From an uncultured Pelagibacteraceae bacterium (GTDB lineage Bacteria; Pseudomonadota; Alphaproteobacteria; Pelagibacterales; Pelagibacteraceae), in the NCBI GenBank assembly GCA_902565935.1, contig CACFGT010000014.1:1-36497 (forward strand): a stretch of 36,497 nt of DNA, given 5' to 3'. Each line of letters opens with the position of its first letter. The first letter of the stretch is position 1. A program made the translations under genes and the position numbers. The notes beneath the pieces are model-generated. The model worked only from the letters and a program-made list of their open reading frames with translations. It was not told the DNA's origin and made no database searches. Of the stretch, positions 1 to 7,992 are shown in pieces.

Positions 1-883
1 TTGTTCCAGATCTTGGCATGCCAACTATAAAAATAATTTTTTCCTCTAAAGGTTTAATATTCTCCATTTTTATTGTTTCAAAAATTCTTTTTATTTCTAA
101 AAAAAGTTTTTTATCATTTTCAACATTGTATTGTATCTGCTTATCCGTTATTAAGTTTCCTAGACTTAAATATTTAAATGCTTCCTGAAATTCCTTGAAA
201 TCCTCACAAGCTTTTCCTAGACCAAAATACAATGATTTAAGATCGTTTTGATCCTCTATTTTATCTATCTTATTTTTCATTGATAAAAAATGAGGATCAT
301 TCGCATTTTCATATTTATGAATTGTGCTAATAGCCTTATCTGCAGAGGTGTTTTGTGGATTTAATTTATTGACAATTTTATAGTTTTCTAAAGCTGCATC
401 AAATTCCCCTATTTGTTGATTAAGGTTTCCTAAAGCCATATTTATTGTTTCATCTGCAGCAGATTGTTTACTAAGTTTTAATGCTTTAACATAATTTTCT
501 TTGGCTTGTTCTATTTTACCTTCTTTAAGATTTAAATTTCCTAAATTGAGTAATGCATCTACAAAATTTGTATTAATCGATATGGCTTTCTCCAAGTATT
601 CTCGTGAAATTTTATTCTTATTTAGATTTGAATTAATCAAACCAAGATTGTTTAGAACAAAAATATCATTTGGTCTCAGAATAAGTCCTTCTCTTAATAT
701 TCGGAGTGCTTCATCATTTTCACCTAAAGACGATAATGAAAGTGCGGTCGCATTGTAAAACATTAATTGGTTTGGAAATTTTTTTATTAAAATTTTCCCT
801 TTTTGGACTGCTTCATCAAATTTTTTCGAATTATAAAGATTAACTAGAATTGAAGCTTGATTTTCTAAATACTTTCTATCCAT
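1..883 (-). CDS. TPR-repeat sulfotransferase family protein (3' part beyond window)
   Basis: Only the first 294 codons are present; the frame runs off the window at base 1. The start is the ATG at 883-881, and the protein begins MDRKYLENQASILVNLYNSK. Most of the visible part is tetratricopeptide repeats: helix pairs with the A/G/Y/L/N pattern, for example near YNATALSLSSLGENDEALRI, LNNLGLINSNLNKN and ALLNLGNLNLKEGKIEQAKE. The last visible residues are IFIVGMPRSGT, which match the PAPS-phosphate-binding P-loop of sulfotransferases, so a sulfotransferase domain probably follows. TPR-sulfotransferase fusions are common in marine alphaproteobacteria and their substrates are mostly unknown. The gene diverges from mnmE across an 82-bp AT-rich gap. 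The domain call is solid for the TPRs and good for the sulfotransferase; the substrate cannot be assigned. Confidence 0.85.
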   Translation of the reverse strand, partial: MDRKYLENQASILVNLYNSKKFDEAVQKGKILIKKFPNQLMFYNATALSLSSLGENDEALRILREGLILRPNDIFVLNNLGLINSNLNKNKISREYLEKAISINTNFVDALLNLGNLNLKEGKIEQAKENYVKALKLSKQSAADETINMALGNLNQQIGEFDAALENYKIVNKLNPQNTSADKAISTIHKYENANDPHFLSMKNKIDKIEDQNDLKSLYFGLGKACEDFKEFQEAFKYLSLGNLITDKQIQYNVENDKKLFLEIKRIFETIKMENIKPLEEKIIFIVGMPRSGT

Positions 884-901
884 TTATTTTTTAGCAAAGA
901 A

Positions 902-929
902 TTGACTAAATTATCATCTAAATTTTAAT
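902..929 (+). promoter_or_regulatory. candidate sigma-70 promoter for mnmE
   Basis: TTGACT (902-907) is separated by 16 bases from TTTAAT (924-929), close to the -35/-10 consensus, with mnmE starting at 966. A second -10-like TATAAT lies at 954-959 but has no good -35 and would give a nearly leaderless transcript. This is from sequence only; AT-rich DNA produces such matches by chance. Confidence 0.4.
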
Positions 930-965
930 TATATCTAATAAAAAAATTCAAGATATAATAAATTA

Positions 966-2297
966 ATGACTATATATGCTCTCTCTAGCGGTTCTGGTGT
1001 ATCTGGTATAGCTGTAATAAGGATTTCTGGAGAAAATACTTCAAACCTGTTAAAATTGCTCACAAAAGGCGGTATTCCAAAGCCAAGAGTCGCTACCCTA
1101 AAAAAAATAAACAATATCAAGACATCTGAATTGATTGATCAAGGGATTATATTATGGTTTCCTGGGCCTCAGAGCTACACAGGAGAAGATATGGCAGAAA
1201 TTCATGTTCATGGTGGTAAGGCAGTAGTTCAATCGATTTTAGATAATCTTTCTACGTTAAAGGATTGTAGGCTAGCAGAGCCGGGTGAATTTACTAAACT
1301 TGCTTTTCAAAATGGAAAAATAGACTTGTTAAAAGCCGAAAGTATTTCTGATTTAATATCAGCAGAAACTGAAATTCAAAGATTGCAAGCATTAAGAGTA
1401 ATGCAGGGATCATTTTCAAAAACATTTAATGTTTTGAGAGAAAAATTATTAAAAATCTTATCATTTGTTGAAGCAAAAATTGATTTTCCTGATGAAGATT
1501 TACCAGATAGAGAGTTAAATGAAATTAAAAAAGTTTCAGCTAGTGTTTTATTAAAAATTGAAAAAATTTTGAGTGATCAAAAAGTTGGTGAAATAATTCG
1601 TGAAGGTTTTAAAATTGCAATTGTAGGTCCAACGAATGCTGGAAAATCTAGTTTGTTAAATTATTTATCTAAAAGAGAGGCTGCTATTGTTTCAGAAACA
1701 GCCGGAACAACAAGAGACGTAATTGAAGTTCATTTAAACTTAGATGGTTACCCAGTTATAATTTCAGATACAGCTGGAATAAGAGACTCAAAAGATGATA
1801 TCGAAAAAAAGGGTATAAAGTTAGCATTAAAAAAAGTGGAAAATGCTGATTTAAAATTAGTAGTTTTAGACGCAAAAAAGCCCAATTTAAGCGATTTTTT
1901 TAAAGATTTACTTAAAAAAGATGGGATCCTTGTAATTAACAAGTCAGATTTAATAGATAATAATTTAGATACTAGTTTTAAAAATATAAGCCATGTTTTG
2001 ATTTCTCTTAAAGAAAATCGAAACTTAGATGTACTTATATCAAATATTAAAAAACACCTGAAAAATAAGTTTACTGATCAGGATGATGTTTTAATAACAA
2101 GGGAAAGACATAGACAACATTTAATTCAATGTGCAAAACATTTAAGAGATTTTGAAAAGAAACACGAAGTACAAGATTTTGATAAAGCCGCAGAAGATCT
2201 TCGTTTAGCTATCAAACATTTGGGCATGATAGTCGGTAAAGTTGATGTAGAAGAGATTTTAGGAAGTATTTTCAATGATTTTTGTATAGGTAAATAA
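966..2297 (+). CDS. mnmE: tRNA uridine-5-carboxymethylaminomethyl(34) synthesis GTPase MnmE
   Basis: MnmE is a GTPase that works with MnmG to place the (carboxymethyl)aminomethyl group on C5 of the wobble uridine of tRNAs reading two-codon boxes. At 443 residues it is full length for the family. Visible parts are an N-terminal tetrahydrofolate-binding/dimerisation domain (MTIYALSSGSGVSGIAVIRIS), a helical domain, and an inserted Ras-like G domain with G1 GPTNAGKS at 221-228, G3 DTAG at 268-271 and G4 NKSD at 325-328. It ends in CIGK (440-443), the C-terminal CxGK motif with the essential cysteine. It is followed after 110 bp by mnmG, its partner. The ATG at 966 fits the conserved N-terminus. 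Confidence 0.97.
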   Translation: MTIYALSSGSGVSGIAVIRISGENTSNLLKLLTKGGIPKPRVATLKKINNIKTSELIDQGIILWFPGPQSYTGEDMAEIHVHGGKAVVQSILDNLSTLKDCRLAEPGEFTKLAFQNGKIDLLKAESISDLISAETEIQRLQALRVMQGSFSKTFNVLREKLLKILSFVEAKIDFPDEDLPDRELNEIKKVSASVLLKIEKILSDQKVGEIIREGFKIAIVGPTNAGKSSLLNYLSKREAAIVSETAGTTRDVIEVHLNLDGYPVIISDTAGIRDSKDDIEKKGIKLALKKVENADLKLVVLDAKKPNLSDFFKDLLKKDGILVINKSDLIDNNLDTSFKNISHVLISLKENRNLDVLISNIKKHLKNKFTDQDDVLITRERHRQHLIQCAKHLRDFEKKHEVQDFDKAAEDLRLAIKHLGMIVGKVDVEEILGSIFNDFCIGK

Positions 2298-2302
2298 TAA
2301 AA

Positions 2303-2322
2303 TTTATCGAATTTTATCGAAT
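2303..2322 (+). repeat. 10-bp tandem repeat, two copies, in the mnmE-mnmG gap
   Basis: TTTATCGAAT occurs twice back to back (2303-2312 and 2313-2322). The core ATCGAAT occurs a third time at 2388-2394, overlapping a perfect -10-like TATAAT at 2384-2389, about 19 bases before the mnmG start. Three copies of a 7-mer in a 110-bp gap ahead of the partition operon could be an operator, but no matching factor is recognised. No DnaA-box (TTATNCACA) was seen here. Confidence 0.5.
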
Positions 2323-2407
2323 AATTTTCTATTTTCTTAGGAAATTTTCACCTTAAATAGAGCAACTCAATTCTTGTAAATATTATAATCGAATATAGAT
2401 TTAGCTT

Positions 2408-4279
2408 ATGAAAAAAGATCTATCATTTGATGTAGTTGTAATTGGTGGCGGTCACGCAGGATGTGAAGCTGCGGCAGCATCCGCAAGATTAGGCGTTAAT
2501 ACAGCATTGTTTACACACAACAGCAAAACTATTGGTGAAATGTCTTGTAATCCCGCAATTGGAGGCTTGGGAAAAGGTCACCTTGTTAGAGAAATAGATG
2601 CTTTAGATGGAGTAATGGGTGAAGTTGCTGATAAGTCAGGTATTCAATTTAAGTTATTAAATAGAAGCAGAGGACCTGCTGTAAGAGGTCCTAGAACTCA
2701 ATCTGATAGATCACTTTATCGAAAATATATGCAAGAAAAACTTGTAAACTACTGTAATTTAAGCATTTTTTCTGATCCTGTAATAAAGTTTATTTTCAAA
2801 GAAAATCAAATAAATGGCTTGATTACTTTAAAAGGCAATAAAGTAAAATGTAATAAATTAATTTTAACAACGGGCACTTTTTTGAATGGTCTCATTCATA
2901 TCGGTGAACAAAGAACTCCTGCTGGTCGATTTAATGAAAAACCAAGCACAGGTTTAAGTGAACAATTAAGATTATATAAATTTAAAATGGGCAGATTAAA
3001 AACTGGAACACCTCCTAGATTAGATTCAAGGTCCATAAATTTTAAAAATTTGGAAAAACAATCTGCAGATGATGACCCATATTTTTTTTCCTTTTTAACA
3101 AAGAAAAATATTAATAAGCAAGTCACTTGCGCAATGACTTATACAAATGAAAGAGTTCACAAAATAATCGAAAAGAATTTATCTAAAAGTGCAATGTACT
3201 CAGGTAGCATTCAAGGTGTTGGCCCTAGGTATTGTCCATCAATTGAAGACAAAATAGTAAAATTTGCTGATAAGACTAGGCATCAGATATTTTTAGAGCC
3301 AGAAGGGCTTAATGACCATACAATTTACCCTAATGGCATATCTACTTCTCTACCTGAGGTAGTACAGTGTGAAATACTCAACAATATCAATGGTTTAGAA
3401 AATGTAAAAGTCTTAAGACCCGGATATGCAATTGAATATGACTATATAGACCCAAGAGAACTTTTCCTGACCCTCGAAACAAAAAAAATAAAAAATTTAT
3501 ATTTGGCTGGTCAGATTAATGGAACTACTGGATATGAAGAAGCTGCTGCCCAAGGTCTAATTGCTGGAATTAACGCTGCTCTAGCTATAAAAAAAATGGA
3601 ACCTTTCATTCTTGATAGATCAGATGCCTATATTGGAGTGATGATCGATGATTTGGTTACAAAAGGTGTTGCAGAGCCCTATAGAATGTTTACATCTAGA
3701 GCTGAATATAGACTCAGTTTGAGATCTGATAATGCGGATCTAAGGCTCACTCACAAAGGAATAAAGATCGGTCTTGTTTCAAATCAGAGAAAAGAGCTAT
3801 TTGAGGATAAATTTCAAAAATTGAGCAAAATTTCACTACAAATGGCAAATTCTAATATTTCACCATCTAAAGCTGAAACATTTGGAGTAAAAATTGCAAA
3901 GGATGGTATTTTTAGGTCAGCTGAGGAAGTTTTAACACAACAAGATGTTAATATGAGAAAAATTAGAGAAATATGGCCAGAAATTCCATTCTTTGGTAGT
4001 GAAATTGATGAACAAATTGAAATTAATTCACATTATAGAGGATATTTAAAAAAGCAAAGAGCTGATATTTTAGCATTTAAGAGGGATGAAAATCTATCGA
4101 TACCAGATGACATTAATTATGACCAATTTTCAGGATTATCTAATGAAGTTAAAGCTAAATTTAAAGAAATAAGGCCAAAAACCATGGGTCAAGCATTAAG
4201 AATTGATGGAATTACACCTGCTGCTGTATATATTTTGTTGTCACACGTTAAAAGAAAGTCTATTAAGCATATAGCTTAA
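2408..4279 (+). CDS. mnmG: tRNA uridine-5-carboxymethylaminomethyl(34) synthesis enzyme MnmG
   Basis: MnmG (GidA) is the FAD- and NADH-dependent partner of MnmE in wobble-uridine modification. The 623-residue length is normal. The N-terminus carries the dinucleotide-binding GGGHAG (13-18) followed by CEAA. The family signatures [16 protein letters not shown] and [13 protein letters not shown] are intact, as is the second GidA signature around [17 protein letters not shown]. The C-terminal tRNA-binding helical region ends near [17 protein letters not shown]. Its last base (4279) is the A of the rsmG ATG, so the TAATG overlap couples their translation. It heads the mnmG-rsmG-parA-parB unit. Confidence 0.97.
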   Translation: MKKDLSFDVVVIGGGHAGCEAAAASARLGVNTALFTHNSKTIGEMSCNPAIGGLGKGHLVREIDALDGVMGEVADKSGIQFKLLNRSRGPAVRGPRTQSDRSLYRKYMQEKLVNYCNLSIFSDPVIKFIFKENQINGLITLKGNKVKCNKLILTTGTFLNGLIHIGEQRTPAGRFNEKPSTGLSEQLRLYKFKMGRLKTGTPPRLDSRSINFKNLEKQSADDDPYFFSFLTKKNINKQVTCAMTYTNERVHKIIEKNLSKSAMYSGSIQGVGPRYCPSIEDKIVKFADKTRHQIFLEPEGLNDHTIYPNGISTSLPEVVQCEILNNINGLENVKVLRPGYAIEYDYIDPRELFLTLETKKIKNLYLAGQINGTTGYEEAAAQGLIAGINAALAIKKMEPFILDRSDAYIGVMIDDLVTKGVAEPYRMFTSRAEYRLSLRSDNADLRLTHKGIKIGLVSNQRKELFEDKFQKLSKISLQMANSNISPSKAETFGVKIAKDGIFRSAEEVLTQQDVNMRKIREIWPEIPFFGSEIDEQIEINSHYRGYLKKQRADILAFKRDENLSIPDDINYDQFSGLSNEVKAKFKEIRPKTMGQALRIDGITPAAVYILLSHVKRKSIKHIA

Positions 4280-4923
4280 TGGATAACGTAATTTTAGATT
4301 ATTACTCAAAAATCACAAACTTGAATGTTTCACGTGAAACTTGTAATGAGCTTGAAAGTTTAATCTCAATGATTTTAGAAAAAAACAAGCAAATTAACAT
4401 AATAAGCAAAAAAACATGTGAAAAAGATGCAGTAAGAGAACGTCATATAATTGATTCTGCACAAATTGTTGATTTTGTTGATTTAAATAGCGATACAACT
4501 ACAGATTTAGGAACTGGAGGTGGAATGCCTGGGTTAATAGTAGCTATTATTATGAAAAAATTAAAAAAAAGCATGAAAATTAATCTTTATGAAAAAAGCT
4601 ATCACAAATGCGTTTTTCTTAAAGAAGTCTCGAAAAAATTAAAACTTAATACAGAGGTAATTCAAAAAGATATTTTTAAATTAAATAATATTGAAACAGG
4701 AACAGTAATGTCAAGAGCGTTTAAACCAATGCCAATTATTTTAAACTTAGTGTGTCAAAATTTTAAAAAATATAAAAATGTAATTCTTTTCATGGGTGAT
4801 AAAGGAAGAAAAATTTTTAATGATGCACTTCAAGAGTGGGAATTAGATTATGAAGAAAAAAAAAGCTTAACAAACAACGACTCGTTTATACTAAATATTA
4901 AAAATATAAAAAAAAAAAAATTG
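4279..4923 (+). CDS. rsmG: 16S rRNA (guanine(527)-N(7))-methyltransferase RsmG, in frame with parA
   Basis: RsmG (GidB) methylates N7 of G527 of 16S rRNA using S-adenosylmethionine. The SAM-binding motif DLGTGGGMPG and the upstream RERHIIDSAQ segment are clear. The N-terminal NVSRETC (16-22) is the alphaproteobacterial RsmG signature and is encoded by DNA that is also a parS site. The RsmG-like part is about 210 residues, the usual length. No stop codon separates it from parA: the frame runs through A13 (4908-4920) and TTG into the parA ATG at 4924, giving a 479-residue open frame 4279-5718. With one A fewer, RsmG would end at a TGA overlapping the parA start as TGATG. The end given here is therefore the end of the RsmG portion, not a stop codon. 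Confidence 0.93.
4326..4341 (+). promoter_or_regulatory. parS: parS centromere site inside rsmG
   Basis: TGTTTCACGTGAAACT matches the bacterial chromosomal parS consensus TGTTTCACGTGAAACA at 15 of 16 bases and contains the perfect 14-bp palindrome GTTTCACGTGAAAC (4327-4340). ParB loads and spreads from such sites. It lies 1.4 kb upstream of parB, in the same operon, and codes for VSRET of RsmG. The ParB in this window is its expected ligand. It is the only site of this quality noticed in the window. Confidence 0.93.
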
Positions 4924-4924
4924 A
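4908..4924 (+). other. A13 homopolymer and TTGATG at the rsmG-parA junction
   Basis: Thirteen A's (4908-4920) are followed by TTGATG. In the sequence as given, frame is kept and RsmG continues into ParA through KKKKLM. With twelve A's the reading becomes AAT TGA, stopping RsmG at a TGA that overlaps the parA ATG, the usual coupled arrangement. No Shine-Dalgarno sequence precedes the parA ATG, as expected if it normally relies on coupling. The tract could be a slippage site, a real fusion or a one-base sequencing error. Confidence 0.75.
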
Positions 4925-5718
4925 TGAAAATTATTTCAATTATAAATCAAAAAGGTGGAGTTGGTAAAACAACAACAGTTATCAATTTAGCTTCTGCATT
5001 ATCACAACAAGGTAAAAAAATTTTAGTTATAGATTTAGATCCACAAGGAAATGCCACTACTGGTTTAGGGTTGTCTAATACCGAGCAATCAGATCAAACT
5101 ATTTACGGAATTCTAAATGGGACAATGTCGATTTCAAACGTAATTAAAAAAACAAAATTTGAAAATTTAGATTTAATTACATCAAATGTTGATCTGTCTG
5201 GACTAGAAGTCGAAACCGCAGGAGACAACGATAGAGCTTTTATTTTAAAGGCTAAATTAACCGCATATTTAAACGATTCTAGAGGAATATACGATTATAT
5301 CTTAATTGACTGTCCGCCTTCCTTAAGTTTACTAACTGTAATGGCGTTAGTATCTTCAAATTCTTTATTAGTACCTCTACAAACAGAATTTTTTGCTCTA
5401 GAGGGCTTAACTCAATTGATGAAAACTATTGAAAGAATAAAAGTTAACTTAAATCCGCAATTAGAAATTCAAGGAATACTTTTAACAATGTATGATCGAA
5501 GAAATAAGTTATCATCCCAAGTAGAACAAGAAGCTAGAGATTATTTTAAAGATAAAGTTTATCAAACTGTAATACCAAGAAATGTACGATTATCTGAAGC
5601 CCCATCACATGGTGTACCAGTTTTAATATATGATAAAAATTGTCCAGGAAGTAAATCTTATTATAGTTTTACAGATGAATTTATTTCTCAAGAAAATAAA
5701 ATTGGGAGTGCTGCATAA
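4924..5718 (+). CDS. parA: chromosome partitioning ATPase ParA
   Basis: ParA is the Walker-type ATPase that moves ParB-parS complexes during chromosome segregation. From the ATG at 4924 it is 264 residues, the normal size. The deviant Walker A KGGVGKTTT is at 10-18 and the A' motif DLDPQGNA follows; LIDCPPSLSLLT is the Walker B region. MKIISIINQKGGVGK is the typical family N-terminus, so this start is preferred even though the frame is open upstream into rsmG. Its last base is the first base of the parB start (TAATG overlap). If the junction is read as given, it could also be made as the C-terminal half of an RsmG-ParA fusion. Confidence 0.95.
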   Translation: MKIISIINQKGGVGKTTTVINLASALSQQGKKILVIDLDPQGNATTGLGLSNTEQSDQTIYGILNGTMSISNVIKKTKFENLDLITSNVDLSGLEVETAGDNDRAFILKAKLTAYLNDSRGIYDYILIDCPPSLSLLTVMALVSSNSLLVPLQTEFFALEGLTQLMKTIERIKVNLNPQLEIQGILLTMYDRRNKLSSQVEQEARDYFKDKVYQTVIPRNVRLSEAPSHGVPVLIYDKNCPGSKSYYSFTDEFISQENKIGSAA

Positions 5719-6557
5719 TGAACAAAATTAAAAAAGGCCTTGGACGAGGACTGTCTTCTTTGATTGGCGAAACAAAAGTAGAAACTAAAACAAATAAATT
5801 GCCACTAGGCGAAATTCAACCAAATAAATTTCAACCCAGAAAAAATTTTGACGAAGAAAGTTTAAATGATTTAACAAATTCGATCCGAGAAAGAGGAGTA
5901 ATTCAGCCTATAATTGTTAGAAAATTAAATAAAAATGACAAGTATGAAATAATTGCTGGTGAAAGAAGATGGTTGTCAGCAAGAAAAGCAGGACTTCATG
6001 AAATTCCAGTGGTTGTAACAGATGCAGATGACTTAAAATCTTTGGAGTTTGCCATTGTTGAAAATGTTCAAAGGAACGACCTGAATCCTTTAGAGGAAGC
6101 GTTAGGCTACAAAAGATTGATTGATGAGTTTTCTTACGACCAAGAAAAGGTATCAAAATTTATTGGTAAAAGCCGAAGCTATATTACTAATACATTGCGT
6201 TTGTTAAATTTACCATCAGATGTTCTGAAGTTCGTTGAAGAAAAAAAAATAACAGCTGGACATGCTAAAATTTTGGTTGGTTTGGATAATGCATCATTTA
6301 TAGCTAGTAAAATTATTGAAAAAAAATTATCTGTTCGACAAACAGAAAATTTTGTTAAAATTTTCAAAAAAAAGTCTTATAAAAAAACTATATCCAAAGA
6401 TCCTAATATTAAGCACCTAGAAGAGACTTTAATAAATAAAATTGGTCTTAATGTCTCTATAAAAAATGATAGAAGAAATAAAGGCACAATTACTTTTTCC
6501 TATCATGATATGGACCAACTTAATAAAATAATTGATATTATTAAGCTTAATTATTAA
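5718..6557 (+). CDS. parB: chromosome partitioning protein ParB (CTP-dependent parS clamp)
   Basis: ParB binds parS, slides along DNA in a CTP-dependent way and recruits ParA. At 279 residues it is close to the usual size. Visible parts are the N-terminal KKGLGRGLSSLIG segment, which interacts with ParA; the CTP-binding ParB/Srx fold with GERRW at 81-85 and ENVQRNDLNPLEEA; a helix-turn-helix near EKVSKFIGKSRSYITNTLRL; and a short C-terminal dimerisation domain ending DQLNKIIDIIKLNY. It is the last plus-strand gene of the unit, and its 3' end overlaps the convergent holA by 11 bp. The matching parS lies in rsmG upstream. Confidence 0.96.
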   Translation: MNKIKKGLGRGLSSLIGETKVETKTNKLPLGEIQPNKFQPRKNFDEESLNDLTNSIRERGVIQPIIVRKLNKNDKYEIIAGERRWLSARKAGLHEIPVVVTDADDLKSLEFAIVENVQRNDLNPLEEALGYKRLIDEFSYDQEKVSKFIGKSRSYITNTLRLLNLPSDVLKFVEEKKITAGHAKILVGLDNASFIASKIIEKKLSVRQTENFVKIFKKKSYKKTISKDPNIKHLEETLINKIGLNVSIKNDRRNKGTITFSYHDMDQLNKIIDIIKLNY

Positions 6558-7539
6558 AAGTTTTTGAACTTTCAAAGATAAAGTTTAAAAGTAAACTTTG
6601 AGAAATTTGACTATTTTTTTTTGAAAGTAGTTCAATTTCATTTATATCATTGATTAATTTTTTAAGTTCTGTGGCCGACCAATTAATTAGCTGTTTTTTA
6701 ACATAAGGCTTTTCTTTCCAAAATATTGGTGGTTTGAACTTAGATATTGCTTCATCAAAGTTTTTGTCTGGTTTGGAATTAATAGCAAGATTAAGTAATC
6801 TTTTAGTTTTTATTAAAAAAATTCTTAAAATTAGTATTACATCCTCATTTGAAAAATGATTTTCATTCATGATTTTTAATAACTTATTTTGATTTTTTGC
6901 AAGGCACGTTTCAACTAGCTCAGATATTTCATAGTTTTTGCCTAGATTGGTAAGTTTAATTATATCAACATCTTTAATCTCTTTTTTATTAAGTGCAAAA
7001 TTTTCAATTTTTTGTAATTCATTATTGAGATGCTGTCGACTTTGATTAGCTCTATCTATTATTAAGTTAATTGTTTGTTGAGAAATTTTAATATCTTTTT
7101 TTTTAAAAAAATTATTTGCGATCATATTCAAATCTTTGTGCTCATCTGGATAGAATGGAATACATATTACATTGTTTGTTTTTTCAAAAAAATTTCTCAG
7201 TTTCGATTTTTTATCTAATAAATCAGAAATTAAGATTACAGTTATATCTGGGTTTTGTAATTCATAAATGTCATTAATCATTTCTTTGAGTTTGTCTGTT
7301 GCATTTTTGATAACTATAATTTTTTCATTCTCAAAAAAAGATTTAGTTGAAATTGAGTTAAGAAAGTTTTCTGTGTTAGATAGAACTTCTTTTTCAAAGT
7401 ATAATGTTTTTTTTAAATCCTTTTGTTGGCAAACTTTTTCTACAATCTCGTCTTTAAAACCTTGATTGTCACCATAAAATAAGAATAAATTGAAATTTTT
7501 TATATTTATCTTATCAAGCTCGAAGTTTTTTATTATCAT
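6547..7539 (-). CDS. holA: DNA polymerase III subunit delta
   Basis: HolA is the delta subunit of the clamp loader, which opens the beta sliding clamp. The 330 residues are near the usual 340. The N-terminus, LFLFYGDNQGFKDEIVEKV, is the family signature (YG.d..l..e). The middle region, NLIIDRANQSRQHLNNELQKIENFA, matches the conserved helical segment before the C-terminal collar domain. It is the last gene of the leuS-lptE-holA run, starting 3 bases after the lptE stop, and overlaps the convergent parB 3' end by 11 bp. The family is divergent in sequence, but neighbourhood and motifs agree. Confidence 0.9.
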   Translation of the reverse strand: MIIKNFELDKINIKNFNLFLFYGDNQGFKDEIVEKVCQQKDLKKTLYFEKEVLSNTENFLNSISTKSFFENEKIIVIKNATDKLKEMINDIYELQNPDITVILISDLLDKKSKLRNFFEKTNNVICIPFYPDEHKDLNMIANNFFKKKDIKISQQTINLIIDRANQSRQHLNNELQKIENFALNKKEIKDVDIIKLTNLGKNYEISELVETCLAKNQNKLLKIMNENHFSNEDVILILRIFLIKTKRLLNLAINSKPDKNFDEAISKFKPPIFWKEKPYVKKQLINWSATELKKLINDINEIELLSKKNSQISQSLLLNFIFESSKTFNN

Positions 7540-7542
7540 TAA

Positions 7543-7992
7543 TTATATTGCTCTAAGTTCTAGAATTAAATTTTCAAATATTTTATTTATTAAATTTGTT
7601 TCCGTGTTTTTTTTGTATTGATTTAATTCAAATTTATTAGATTGGTTGTTAAAGGTAAAATTTTCCCTAAAATTTAACTTGTTAGTACCATCCTTTGTAA
7701 CAACATCCACATTTAGTTCAATTTTAATTTCGTAGCTAGCAGGGTCACCTTTTGCATCTTTCATAATTACATTTTCTTGTTTATTTAAATTTAATTTGAG
7801 AGTGATGCTTTGTTTTCCATTCTCTACTGAAAAAGGCTTAAGACTTTTAATAAGTTTTCTTACAAGTTTGTTATCATTCGATATTTCAATTTTCTCAATA
7901 TAAAAGTTAGTCTGATCAGAGGTAAATAATGGTTTGTAACCAGCACAATTATTTAAGAATATTATAAGAGTAATTAAGATTATTTTTTTCAT
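7543..7992 (-). CDS. lptE: LPS-assembly lipoprotein LptE
   Basis: LptE is the outer-membrane lipoprotein plug of the LptD translocon that inserts lipopolysaccharide. The 149-residue protein has a lipoprotein signal peptide ending LNNC with Cys16 as the modified residue, followed by AGYKPLF, the family's typical start of the mature protein. The Asn before the cysteine is not the usual Gly/Ala/Ser. The rest, with short beta-rich segments such as [16 protein letters not shown] and [18 protein letters not shown], fits the LptE fold. It sits between leuS (4-bp overlap) and holA, the standard alphaproteobacterial and gamma-proteobacterial order. Confidence 0.85.
   Translation of the reverse strand: MKKIILITLIIFLNNCAGYKPLFTSDQTNFYIEKIEISNDNKLVRKLIKSLKPFSVENGKQSITLKLNLNKQENVIMKDAKGDPASYEIKIELNVDVVTKDGTNKLNFRENFTFNNQSNKFELNQYKKNTETNLINKIFENLILELRAI

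Noticed and set aside
501-758. 85-codon plus-strand open frame inside the TPR gene
   Set aside because: It is antisense to clear TPR repeats on the minus strand and shows no motif.
884-965. AT-rich gap before mnmE as a candidate replication origin
   Set aside because: No DnaA boxes (TTATNCACA type) were found; a promoter explains the gap. The parS site suggests the origin is near, but not seen in this window.
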